The notes under the pieces were generated by a model. It was given only the letters and a program-made list of their open reading frames with translations, ran no database searches and had not been told where the DNA came from. Shown here piece by piece: positions 1 to 4,962 of a stretch of DNA of 5,028 nucleotides. The translations under genes were made by a program, and so were the position numbers. Numbering within the stretch: the stretch's first letter is position 1; the number at the start of each line of letters is the position of its first letter. Source of the DNA: Candidatus Shapirobacteria bacterium UBA1420 (lineage in GTDB: Bacteria > Patescibacteriota > Microgenomatia > UBA12405); the NCBI GenBank assembly GCA_002304845.1, contig DBPM01000002.1, positions 1 through 5,028 of the forward strand, written 5' to 3'.

Positions 1-1
1 T

Positions 2-169
2 AAATTTTTCCGAGAAGTCAAGGCAGAATTCAAACAAATTGCCTGGCCCAAACGCGACTCTATAATTCAATTAACGATTGTGGTAATATCCATTTCTGTT
101 ATTGTTTCCCTAATTTTAGGGGGATTTGACCTTTTATTCACTCAGGTAATCGCCCTGGCCAACAAATAA
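2..169 (+). CDS. secE: Preprotein translocase subunit SecE (3' part only)
   Basis: SecE is the small essential subunit of the SecYEG channel that moves proteins into and across the cytoplasmic membrane. Only the last 55 codons lie in the window, so the start and any N-terminal extension are unseen. The visible part shows the SecE signature: an amphipathic cytoplasmic helix beginning FFREVKAEFKQIAWPKRDS, with the conserved E-x-K-x-W-P core, followed by one hydrophobic transmembrane helix of about 25 residues (roughly IIQLTIVV to LILGG) and a short tail ending LANK before TAA. It is followed after only 2 bases by nusG, the conserved bacterial gene order, so the two are almost certainly co-transcribed. 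The family assignment is firm. The single visible transmembrane segment fits the one-helix form of SecE, but the missing 5' end prevents a full check. Confidence 0.93.
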   Translation, partial: KFFREVKAEFKQIAWPKRDSIIQLTIVVISISVIVSLILGGFDLLFTQVIALANK

Positions 170-171
170 AT

Positions 172-768
172 ATGCCCAATAACTCCACTAAAACTAAACG
201 CAAAGAATTTTTATTTAAACTCTCTTCACAAGAACCTAGTCTTGATGCCGCTTGGTATGTTATCAATACTTATTCCGGCCACGAATACAAAGTTATTGAC
301 GCTCTTAAAACCCGTATTAAAACCATGGGTCTCGAAAACTACATTTTTCAAGCCATTGTCCCTATCCAATCCAAAATGGTGATTCGTCGCGGCAATAAAG
401 TCAAAACTCAAGAAAAAACCTTCCCTGGTTATGTTTTAATCCAAATGATTGTCACTGACGATTCTTGGGTTACTGTCCGTACCACCCAAGGTGTCACCGG
501 TTTTGTTGGTATCGGTTCTAAACCCACTCCTATCTCCCAAAAGGAAGTTGACAATATCATTAAAACCACCCAAGAAGACAAACCTAAATACCAAACCCCC
601 TTCTCTCTGGGTGATGTTGTTAAAATTACCAATGGTCCCTTCGCCGACTTCATTGGCACCATTGATTCTATCGACCAGAAAAAAGGTAAACTTCGTGTCT
701 TAGTTTCCTTTTTTGAAAGAGAAACTCCGGTGGAACTGGATTTTTTACAAGTTACCAAAGAACTTTAA
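172..768 (+). CDS. nusG: Transcription elongation/antitermination factor NusG
   Basis: NusG binds RNA polymerase and controls pausing, termination and coupling to the leading ribosome. The 198-residue product has the two expected domains. The NGN domain spans about residues 27-130, opening with WYVINTYSGHE (28-38) and containing the core FPGYVLIQM (84-92) and TTQGVTGFVG (104-113). The C-terminal KOW domain spans about 143-197 (FSLGDVVKITNGPFADFIG, then LRVLVSFFERETPVELDF). About 27 basic, Ser/Thr-rich residues precede the first Trp, against about 8 in E. coli NusG as I recall it, so there is an N-terminal extension of roughly 19 residues. The ATG is 2 bases after the secE stop, and no Shine-Dalgarno sequence precedes it, so translation is probably coupled to secE. 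In Bacillus, NusG also assists termination in the rplJ leader, which makes its proximity to the attenuator here fitting but not proof of a link. Confidence 0.97.
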   Translation: MPNNSTKTKRKEFLFKLSSQEPSLDAAWYVINTYSGHEYKVIDALKTRIKTMGLENYIFQAIVPIQSKMVIRRGNKVKTQEKTFPGYVLIQMIVTDDSWVTVRTTQGVTGFVGIGSKPTPISQKEVDNIIKTTQEDKPKYQTPFSLGDVVKITNGPFADFIGTIDSIDQKKGKLRVLVSFFERETPVELDFLQVTKEL

Positions 769-785
769 TTATTTAACTTATCTCT

Positions 786-1211
786 ATGGCTAAAAAAGTT
801 AAAACTGTTGTTAAATTGGCAATTCAAGCTGGCACTGCCAATCCCGCTCCTCCTGTCGGTACCGCTCTTGGTCCTCATGGTATCAAGATCATGGATTTTT
901 GTAACGAATTCAATGAACAAACCAAAGAAATGCGTGGTTCTCTTATCCCCGCCATCATCACTATTTATGAAGATCGTTCCTTTGATTTCATTATCAAGAA
1001 ACCACCTGTCACCGATATGATCAAAAAAGTTACCGGTATCAGTAAAGGCAGTGGCACCGCCGGTCGGGAAAAAATCGGTAAAATCACCTCTGCTCAAATT
1101 GAAAAAATCGCCACCGACAAACTCGTCGATCTTAATACTAAAGATCTAGAAGCCGCTAAAAAAATGGTGGCTGGCACCGCCCGTTCTATGGGTATTGAAA
1201 TTACAGATTAA
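786..1211 (+). CDS. rplK: 50S ribosomal protein L11
   Basis: L11 forms the base of the L12 stalk with 23S rRNA helices 43-44 and acts in the GTPase-associated centre. The 141-residue length is normal for the family. The N-terminal domain (1-70) has the standard opening MAKKVKTVVKLAIQAGTANP, the switch prolines P22-P23 in NPAPPVG, and DFCNEFN (37-43). The C-terminal rRNA-binding domain (about 73-141) has KKPP, GSGTAGREKIGKIT and the near-invariant GTARSMGI close to the end. One loop after residue 46 is about one residue shorter than in E. coli, and the usual proline after PPVG is a threonine (PPVGTALG). The start lies 17 bases after the nusG stop with no Shine-Dalgarno site, so it is read from the same transcript as secE-nusG. 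The assignment is certain. Confidence 0.98.
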   Translation: MAKKVKTVVKLAIQAGTANPAPPVGTALGPHGIKIMDFCNEFNEQTKEMRGSLIPAIITIYEDRSFDFIIKKPPVTDMIKKVTGISKGSGTAGREKIGKITSAQIEKIATDKLVDLNTKDLEAAKKMVAGTARSMGIEITD

Positions 1212-1212
1212 T

Positions 1213-1340
1213 AAATAACCAATAACCAAATCTACAAGAAACAAACAATGTTCAATTCTTCAAATTCCAAATTACAAAAAGGTTTGAAATTTGTTTTTTG
1301 TTATTTGTAATTTGTTTGGAAATTGTTTTTTTGGTTATTG
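1213..1340 (+). repeat. AT-rich imperfect inverted repeat between rplK and rplA
   Basis: The 165-base spacer between rplK and rplA is built from short related words such as AATAACC, CAAATT, CCAAATTACAAA and their complements. A tandem heptamer AATAACC occurs at 1214-1220 and 1221-1227. Two pairs of perfect 11-base inverted repeats are nested: 1220-1230 with 1330-1340 (CAATAACCAAA against TTTGGTTATTG) and 1268-1278 with 1304-1314 (CAAATTACAAA against TTTGTAATTTG). A transcript could therefore fold into a long, mismatch-containing A-U-rich hairpin. The left arm is A/C-rich and the right arm T/G-rich. No open reading frame of note is present. It resembles the dispersed low-complexity intergenic repeats I associate with CPR genomes, but copy number cannot be judged from one copy. 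It could be a non-autonomous repeat, a transcript-stabilising hairpin or a weak attenuator. Confidence 0.65.
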
Positions 1341-1351
1341 AAATTTATAAA
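1323..1351 (+). promoter_or_regulatory. Weak candidate promoter upstream of rplA
   Basis: TTGTTT (1323-1328) and TATAAA (1346-1351) are separated by 17 bases, giving a plausible sigma70-type promoter with a start near 1358 and a leader of about 19 bases before rplA. The -10 is a good match and the -35 is poor (3 of 6). The region is so AT-rich that chance matches are expected, and the -35 lies inside the inverted repeat. rplA could equally be read from the upstream nusG-rplK transcript. Confidence 0.25.
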
Positions 1352-1376
1352 ATTTAAAAGTTAAATTAAAACAAAA

Positions 1377-2105
1377 ATGAGCAAAACCTCACAAGAAATC
1401 AAAAAAAAGAAACTTGCTGTGGAAGATCAAAAAGTTGATCAAAAGGCTCAGGAAACTATTACTCCCCCTGAAACCGAAACCAGCAAAAGCACCACTCCTG
1501 GTGAAAAAAAAGCCCGCGTTAGAGGCAAAAAATATCAAGATGCCCGTAAAAAAGTCGACGTCTTGAAGCTTTACCCTCTCAAGGAAGCCATTAAATTGGT
1601 CAAAGAAACTTCTCTTTCCAAATTTGATGGCAAAGTTGAAGCCCACTTGACTGTTACCGACACCGGTACCTTAGGTGAAATTTCTTTCCCTCACTTGGAA
1701 AGCACCGCTAAAAAAATTGCCATTGTCGATGATAAAATTCTCGCCAATCTTAAAAATGGCAAAATCGACTTTGATGTCCTTATTGCCACTCCAGTGACCA
1801 TGCCTAAACTATTACCTTTTGCCCGTCTTTTAGGACCCAAAGGTCTCATGCCCAATCCTAAAACCGGCACTCTCACTGATAAACCAGAAGAAGCGGTCAA
1901 AAAATTAGCTGTCGCCAAGACTTCAATCAAAACTGAAAAGAAAGCTCCTCTAGTCCATATTATCGTGGGTAAAATTTCTCAACCGGAGGCTGAACTAATC
2001 GCCAATGTCACTGAACTGATCAAAGTCATTAAGGCTCCTAAAATCAAGAAGCTTTCTCTCTGTGCCACCATGGGTCCCGGTATCAAAGTGGCTCTTGAGA
2101 AATAA
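1377..2105 (+). CDS. rplA: 50S ribosomal protein L1 (N-terminally extended, compact middle domain)
   Basis: L1 binds 23S rRNA to form the mobile L1 stalk that helps release E-site tRNA, and in many bacteria represses its own mRNA. The product is 242 residues. Residues 1-58 are a low-complexity Lys/Glu/Thr/Pro-rich extension absent from E. coli L1. The L1 fold starts near KKVDVLKLYPLKEAIKLVKE (58-77). Domain II carries LGPKGLMPNPKTGTLT (152-167), the diagnostic motif, and domain I closes with KKLSLCATMGPGIKV (224-238). Compared with my recollection of E. coli L1, about 18-20 residues are missing from domain II between KIAIVDD (113-119) and ILANLKNGKIDFDVLIATP (121-139). The reading frame is continuous, so this looks like lineage reduction, not damage. 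An A-rich stretch and no Shine-Dalgarno sequence precede the ATG. No obvious terminator follows the stop. Confidence 0.96.
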   Translation: MSKTSQEIKKKKLAVEDQKVDQKAQETITPPETETSKSTTPGEKKARVRGKKYQDARKKVDVLKLYPLKEAIKLVKETSLSKFDGKVEAHLTVTDTGTLGEISFPHLESTAKKIAIVDDKILANLKNGKIDFDVLIATPVTMPKLLPFARLLGPKGLMPNPKTGTLTDKPEEAVKKLAVAKTSIKTEKKAPLVHIIVGKISQPEAELIANVTELIKVIKAPKIKKLSLCATMGPGIKVALEK

Positions 2106-2149
2106 TCACCTCTAGCAAATAAATTCTCTGTCCGCTAACATAGTCACTT

Positions 2150-2177
2150 TTGGCTTATCTATACCAATTATTATAAA
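2150..2177 (+). promoter_or_regulatory. Candidate promoter for the MurF-like gene
   Basis: TTGGCT (2150-2155) and TATAAA (2172-2177) are 16 bases apart in the 80-base gap after rplA. The predicted transcription start, about 7 bases after the -10, falls at 2184-2186, at or next to the GTG start codon of the ligase, so the mRNA would be leaderless or nearly so. The gap holds no hairpin followed by a T run, so read-through from rplA is also possible. Confidence 0.35.
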
Positions 2178-2185
2178 ATATTACT

Positions 2186-3403
2186 GTGAAACAAACTCTT
2201 GGCCGGATTTTTCTTAAATATCTTCGTTTCTTTGCCCGCATTCAAATTGCTAAAAACAAATTAATCAATCCTCACCTCAAAATAGTTGGCATTACCGGTT
2301 CAGCCGGCAAAAGTTCTACTCTTTTAGCCGCCGAAGCCGCCCTTACAGACCAATTTAAAGTTAAAAGTAATTATGGCGCCAACTCTGAATCCGGTATTCC
2401 TCTCAATATCCTCGGTTTCTCTGTCCCCGATTTTTCCCTTCTCTCTTGGTTAAAAATTGCTCTACTTACTCCTTTCAAAATTCTTTTTTACTGGCCCAAA
2501 ATCGATGTTTATCTTTTGGAAATGGGAATTGATTCTCAAAAAGCTCCCAAAAACATGGCCTATCTGTTAAGTATTGTCCAACCTGATATTGGTATCTTTT
2601 TAAATGTCTCTCCTGTCCACCTGGAAAATTTTCCTTCTCTGGAGAGTATTGCTCAAGAGAAAGCTCTACTCGTCAACCAAGCTAAATTAGCCATTATTAA
2701 TCCTAAAGATCCCCTCGTCAAAAAATTTACTAAAAATCCTCACAAAATTCTGATTAAGCCTCGAAAAATCACTCTCAAAGACTATTATTTACCTCCTATT
2801 TACAGTATTTCTATTGGTGCCGCCTATGAATTGGCTAAAAGTTTGGGTATGGATAAAACACAAATTTTAGACAATCTTTCCAAAAATTTTCGCCTTCCCG
2901 CCAGCCGGGCCAGTCTCATTAAAGGTATTAATAATTCTCTAATTATTGACTCTTCCTACAATTCCTCGCCTTTGGCCACCAACGAACTTCTAAAATTCCT
3001 AGCCGCCTTCCCTTCTCCAAAAATCGCTGTTTTGGGTGATATGCGTGAACTAGGTCAAGCCAGCCCGGAATCCCATCAACAACTCTATAAATCCGCCTTA
3101 AAATCAGCTGATTTGATTATTAGTGTCGGCCCCGAAACCAGTCGTCATTTTGGTCCCAAAGCTCAGAAATGTCTCTACTGGTGGCAAGCTGCCGACTATC
3201 TCCAAAACCATCTCCCTCCCAATTCCACTATTCTTGTTAAGGGTTCTCAAAACACTATCTTTTTAGAAGAACTGGTTAAAACCCTTATTCCTCCTGTCCA
3301 ATTAAATTACTATTTATCTAACCACCTTATCTGTCGCCAAGAAACTCATTGGCTTAACCGCAAAAGTAATTTTCGCAAATCTGTCACTCTCTCCACTAAA
3401 TAG
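2186..3403 (+). CDS. MurF-like Mur ligase family protein lacking the N-terminal substrate domain
   Basis: Mur ligases join an amino acid or peptide to a carboxylate using ATP through an acyl-phosphate; MurF adds D-Ala-D-Ala to the peptidoglycan precursor. Visible motifs: P-loop GITGSAGKSS (35-44), NSESGIPLNILG (66-77), metal-site-like LEMG (111-114), NVSPVHLENF (140-149, conserved His145), AQEKALL with candidate carbamylated Lys160, INPKDP (171-176), DSSYNSSP (255-262, in place of MurF DDAYNANP), GDMRELG (284-290, as in MurF) and VKGSQ (351-355). The P-loop lies at residue 35 instead of roughly 100, so the UDP-sugar-binding first domain is absent, and the central domain is shortened between about 176 and 210. 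An amphipathic basic-hydrophobic N-terminus (7-28) and a hydrophobic stretch (83-103) suggest membrane proximity. The GTG start is forced by an in-frame TAA at 2174. The tail LICRQETHWLNRK (381-393) resembles the end of CPR MurF-like proteins from memory. The exact substrate is uncertain. Confidence 0.85.
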   Translation: MKQTLGRIFLKYLRFFARIQIAKNKLINPHLKIVGITGSAGKSSTLLAAEAALTDQFKVKSNYGANSESGIPLNILGFSVPDFSLLSWLKIALLTPFKILFYWPKIDVYLLEMGIDSQKAPKNMAYLLSIVQPDIGIFLNVSPVHLENFPSLESIAQEKALLVNQAKLAIINPKDPLVKKFTKNPHKILIKPRKITLKDYYLPPIYSISIGAAYELAKSLGMDKTQILDNLSKNFRLPASRASLIKGINNSLIIDSSYNSSPLATNELLKFLAAFPSPKIAVLGDMRELGQASPESHQQLYKSALKSADLIISVGPETSRHFGPKAQKCLYWWQAADYLQNHLPPNSTILVKGSQNTIFLEELVKTLIPPVQLNYYLSNHLICRQETHWLNRKSNFRKSVTLSTK

Positions 3404-3942
3404 TCAGGTTTCGCCTTCATTAGAGCCTTTTTGCTGTTAAATCCCCAACTTACCGCAATTATTTTTACTCCTACCTTCCTGCAAGCTTCTATATCTCTAA
3501 TCTCATCACCTACATAAATAAAATCACCTTTAAGAGTTTTTAGTTTTTTATCCTTACCAAAAATCCCAATTCCTCCGATCACTTTATCCACCACTATTTC
3601 CTTATCCTCAAGCCATATCTTCACATTTTTACTTCTATTAGAAGTTAACACTTCCACCCGAATCTGCTTTTTTCTCAAATCAGCTATCAACTTTTTTATC
3701 CCCGTAAAAGCTTTGGCTTTTTTTACCACTTCCCCATGTCTCAAACTGATTTTATTAGTCATAACTATCAGTTGCGACAAAGGCAATTTCATTTCTTTTA
3801 CTAAAGCCGTTGCTCCTATTTCTCGAAATCTATTAACTTCTTCTTGACTAGTTTCTGGCCTAATTTTCTTAATCAGTTTAACCTGCTGATCAAAGGTATC
3901 CGCCAGCGTCCCATCAAAATCAAAAATTATGTTTTTTAGCAC
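3346..3942 (-). CDS. HAD-superfamily hydrolase (phosphoglycolate phosphatase-like)
   Basis: HAD hydrolases remove phosphate from small molecules through an aspartyl-phosphate. The 198-residue product has all four motifs: motif I DFDGTLAD (8-15) with nucleophile Asp8 and acid/base Asp10; motif II LTSN (99-102) with Thr100 or Ser101; motif III lysine in GKDKKLKTLKG (129-139); motif IV YVGDEIRDIEA (143-153) with Asp146 and Asp150. An all-helical cap lies between motifs I and II (about 16-80), as in the Gph/PGP-like subfamily, so a small phosphate ester is the likely substrate, but the cap does not identify it. The start is GTG, overlapping the upstream gene's end by 23 bases, which implies translational coupling; no good Shine-Dalgarno site is visible. 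Its 3' end overlaps the convergent ligase gene by 58 bases. The stop is TGA. Gph, a pyrophosphatase or a nucleotidase all remain possible. Confidence 0.9.
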   Translation of the reverse strand: MLKNIIFDFDGTLADTFDQQVKLIKKIRPETSQEEVNRFREIGATALVKEMKLPLSQLIVMTNKISLRHGEVVKKAKAFTGIKKLIADLRKKQIRVEVLTSNRSKNVKIWLEDKEIVVDKVIGGIGIFGKDKKLKTLKGDFIYVGDEIRDIEACRKVGVKIIAVSWGFNSKKALMKAKPDYLVERVTDLRKLLLRLSQ

Positions 3943-4234
3943 CTTTTATTAACCTAGGAACAATATAATCTCTTAATAACTGATCCTCAATCTGACCTTG
4001 TGGACTCTGCCAAAAATTTTGAGAATCCTTTGCAATCTCTTCAAAACTAATTCGTCCACCAACCAAATACTGTACTCCTGACCGCAATCTTGTTTTTAAT
4101 TTCGGTACTGCTGAATCAGACCATCTTCCAATCACATCTTTACCTATATTACTTACTGTCTTCAGTAAAGTTTCTAAATAAACATTACCTCCAGACATTT
4201 CTTCAATTGTTTGATTAACCAATTCTTCCTTCAT
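3920..4234 (-). CDS. Unrecognised small protein, first gene of the - strand pair
   Basis: I do not recognise this 104-residue protein. It has no signal peptide, transmembrane segment, cysteine or metal motif. The composition is that of a soluble, mostly helical protein: an acidic start (MKEELVNQTIEEMSGG), a middle stretch YLETLLKTVSNIGKDVIGRWSD (19-40), a basic stretch KLKTRLRSGVQYLVGGR (45-61), and a basic C-terminus ending KGAKKHNF. The gene is supported by a strong Shine-Dalgarno site AGGAG 5 bases before the ATG, by a well-spaced promoter upstream, and by a 23-base overlap with the downstream HAD hydrolase, with which it is probably translated in series. A role with the hydrolase is inference from this overlap only. 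The alternative, that it is a chance frame, is unlikely given the start signals. Confidence 0.75.
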   Translation of the reverse strand: MKEELVNQTIEEMSGGNVYLETLLKTVSNIGKDVIGRWSDSAVPKLKTRLRSGVQYLVGGRISFEEIAKDSQNFWQSPQGQIEDQLLRDYIVPRLIKGAKKHNF

Positions 4235-4239
4235 AATAT

Positions 4240-4244
4240 CTCCT
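4240..4244 (-). promoter_or_regulatory. Strong Shine-Dalgarno site of the small - strand gene
   Basis: On the - strand AGGAG is followed by 5 bases and then the ATG at 4234-4232. It is the only strong ribosome binding site in the window; the ribosomal protein genes lack one. It fixes the start of the small gene. Confidence 0.75.
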
Positions 4245-4266
4245 ACATAAACCTACAACGGCCTAT

Positions 4267-4295
4267 ATTGTAACCCTTAATCTTCTATTTGCCAA
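4267..4295 (-). promoter_or_regulatory. Promoter of the small gene-HAD transcript
   Basis: Read on the - strand, TTGGCA (4295-4290) and TACAAT (4272-4267) are 17 bases apart, each matching the sigma70 consensus at five of six positions. The start should fall near 4260, giving a leader of about 25 bases that includes the Shine-Dalgarno site. Its -35 shares five bases with the -35 of the rightward rplJ promoter, so the two probably compete for polymerase. Confidence 0.65.
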
Positions 4296-4316
4296 CCACC
4301 CAAAGTAGTGTATAAT
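4289..4316 (+). promoter_or_regulatory. Promoter of rplJL
   Basis: TTGCCA (4289-4294, five of six consensus bases) and a perfect TATAAT (4311-4316) are 16 bases apart. The start is expected near 4322-4324, just at the beginning of the L10 leader. This gives rplJL a transcript separate from secE-nusG-rplKA, which fits the 2.3-kb insertion between rplA and rplJ. Confidence 0.75.
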
Positions 4317-4318
4317 AG

Positions 4319-4366
4319 TCCTCGTATACCGAAGACAGCCGGCATTCAAATAAGTCCAGCCGAGGA
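4319..4366 (+). promoter_or_regulatory. L10 leader RNA (autoregulatory site for the L10-L12 complex)
   Basis: The rplJ 5' region holds the L10-leader pattern known from Firmicutes and other bacteria (Rfam family L10_leader, recognised from memory). An outer stem P1 pairs TCCTCG (4319-4324) with CGAGGA (4361-4366). A large one-sided bulge follows with the conserved ACCGAAGACA (4328-4337). An inner stem pairs GCCGG (4338-4342) with CCAGC (4356-4360), with one C-A mismatch. A loop spans 4343-4355. In the family this asymmetric element, thought to form a kink-turn, binds ribosomal protein L10 carrying L12 dimers, which lowers rplJL expression when the proteins are in excess. Location directly before rplJ supports the call. 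Confidence 0.85.
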
Positions 4367-4393
4367 AAAAATAGCTTTTTATTCTCATCCTCG
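4361..4393 (+). other. Candidate antiterminator pairing in the rplJ leader
   Basis: CGAGGA (4361-4366), the 3' strand of the L10-leader P1 stem, can pair instead with TCCTCG (4388-4393), the 5' arm of the terminator. The intervening A run (4367-4371) can pair with the T run (4376-4380) around a TAGC loop, extending the helix with a one-sided bulge at 4381-4387. This structure is incompatible with both P1 and the terminator, so it would act as the antiterminator when L10-L12 is not bound. Confidence 0.6.
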
Positions 4394-4412
4394 ATTCGGT
4401 CGAGGTTTTTTT
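4389..4412 (+). terminator. Intrinsic terminator in the rplJ leader (attenuator)
   Basis: CCTCGA (4389-4394) and TCGAGG (4400-4405) form a perfect 6-bp stem with a TTCGG loop, followed by seven T (4406-4412). It ends 11 bases before the rplJ ATG and follows the L10 leader, so it is best read as a conditional attenuator and not a constitutive end of transcription. No gene upstream on the + strand needs it: the two preceding genes run leftward. Confidence 0.85.
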
Positions 4413-4423
4413 ATATCAAAAAT

Positions 4424-4942
4424 ATGCCAACTCAACAAAAAATCGACCAAGTTGACGAAGTCGTCAAAAAACTTTCCGAAGCCAAATCCGCCGCTTTAGT
4501 CCAATACCAAGGACTTAGTGCCGGTGATCTCAGTACTCTGAGAGCTAATATCAAACAAGCTGGAGGTTCCATGGAAGTGGTTAAAAACACCCTCATCATG
4601 CGGGCCTTAGACAAAATGGGAATTAAATTGCCCGAAGTTCTGACTGGCCCCACTGCCATTGCCTACTCCGAAACTGACGAAATCGCTCCATTAAAAGAAA
4701 TCGACACTGTCAATAAAGACCAAGAAAAAACTTCTTTCAAATACGGCTTTTATAATCAACAATTACTTTCAGTGGATGAACTTAAAAAATTTCTCTCTCT
4801 ACCTTCCAAATCCACTCTCATCGCTCAATTCATCGGTGGACTTAGAAATCCCCTTGAGCGACTCGCTTATGCTCTCCGTTTTAATCAGCAACAACTTGTC
4901 TTAACTTTAAAAGCGTTAGCTGACAAACCGGCTACTAATTAA
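4424..4942 (+). CDS. rplJ: 50S ribosomal protein L10
   Basis: L10 anchors the L12 dimers to the ribosome beside L11, forming the stalk that recruits translational GTPases, and with L12 it represses its own mRNA. The product is 172 residues, near the usual 165-180. The N-terminal rRNA/L11-binding domain shows YQGLSAGDLSTLR (28-40) and GGSMEVVKNTLIMRAL (47-62), then LTGPTAIAYS (73-82). The C-terminal helix for L12 dimers spans about 143-168 (from PLERLAYALRFNQ). The ATG lies 11 bases after the T run of the attenuator, and no Shine-Dalgarno site is visible. It is separated from rplL by 20 bases and clearly co-transcribed with it. Control is expected through the L10 leader just upstream. The assignment is firm. 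Confidence 0.97.
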   Translation: MPTQQKIDQVDEVVKKLSEAKSAALVQYQGLSAGDLSTLRANIKQAGGSMEVVKNTLIMRALDKMGIKLPEVLTGPTAIAYSETDEIAPLKEIDTVNKDQEKTSFKYGFYNQQLLSVDELKKFLSLPSKSTLIAQFIGGLRNPLERLAYALRFNQQQLVLTLKALADKPATN

Positions 4943-4962
4943 TTATTATTTATTTTAAAAAT

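Noticed and set aside
429..758. A 109-codon - strand open frame opposite nusG
   Set aside because: It is a shadow of the NusG frame with no start signals or recognisable domain.
769..785. An L1-binding translational operator upstream of rplK
   Set aside because: The nusG-rplK spacer is only 17 A/T-rich bases and cannot form the L1 target stem-loop.
765..1097. A 110-codon - strand open frame opposite rplK
   Set aside because: It is antisense to a certain L11 gene, has no start signals, and its length is explained by the codon bias of rplK.
1213..1376. A CRISPR array or tRNA in the rplK-rplA spacer
   Set aside because: The repeated words are short, unevenly spaced and mostly inverted, and no cloverleaf can be drawn.
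2106..2185. A terminator after rplA
   Set aside because: No stem followed by a T run is visible in this 80-base gap.
2186..3403. Folylpolyglutamate synthase or CapB identity for the ligase
   Set aside because: The GDMRELG, NSESGIPLNILG and VKGSQ motifs fit MurF-like proteins better, although the exact substrate remains open.
4308..4499. A 63-codon + strand open frame starting at GTG within the rplJ promoter and leader
   Set aside because: It overlaps the promoter -10, L10 leader, attenuator and the start of rplJ in another frame, and its product shows no family features.
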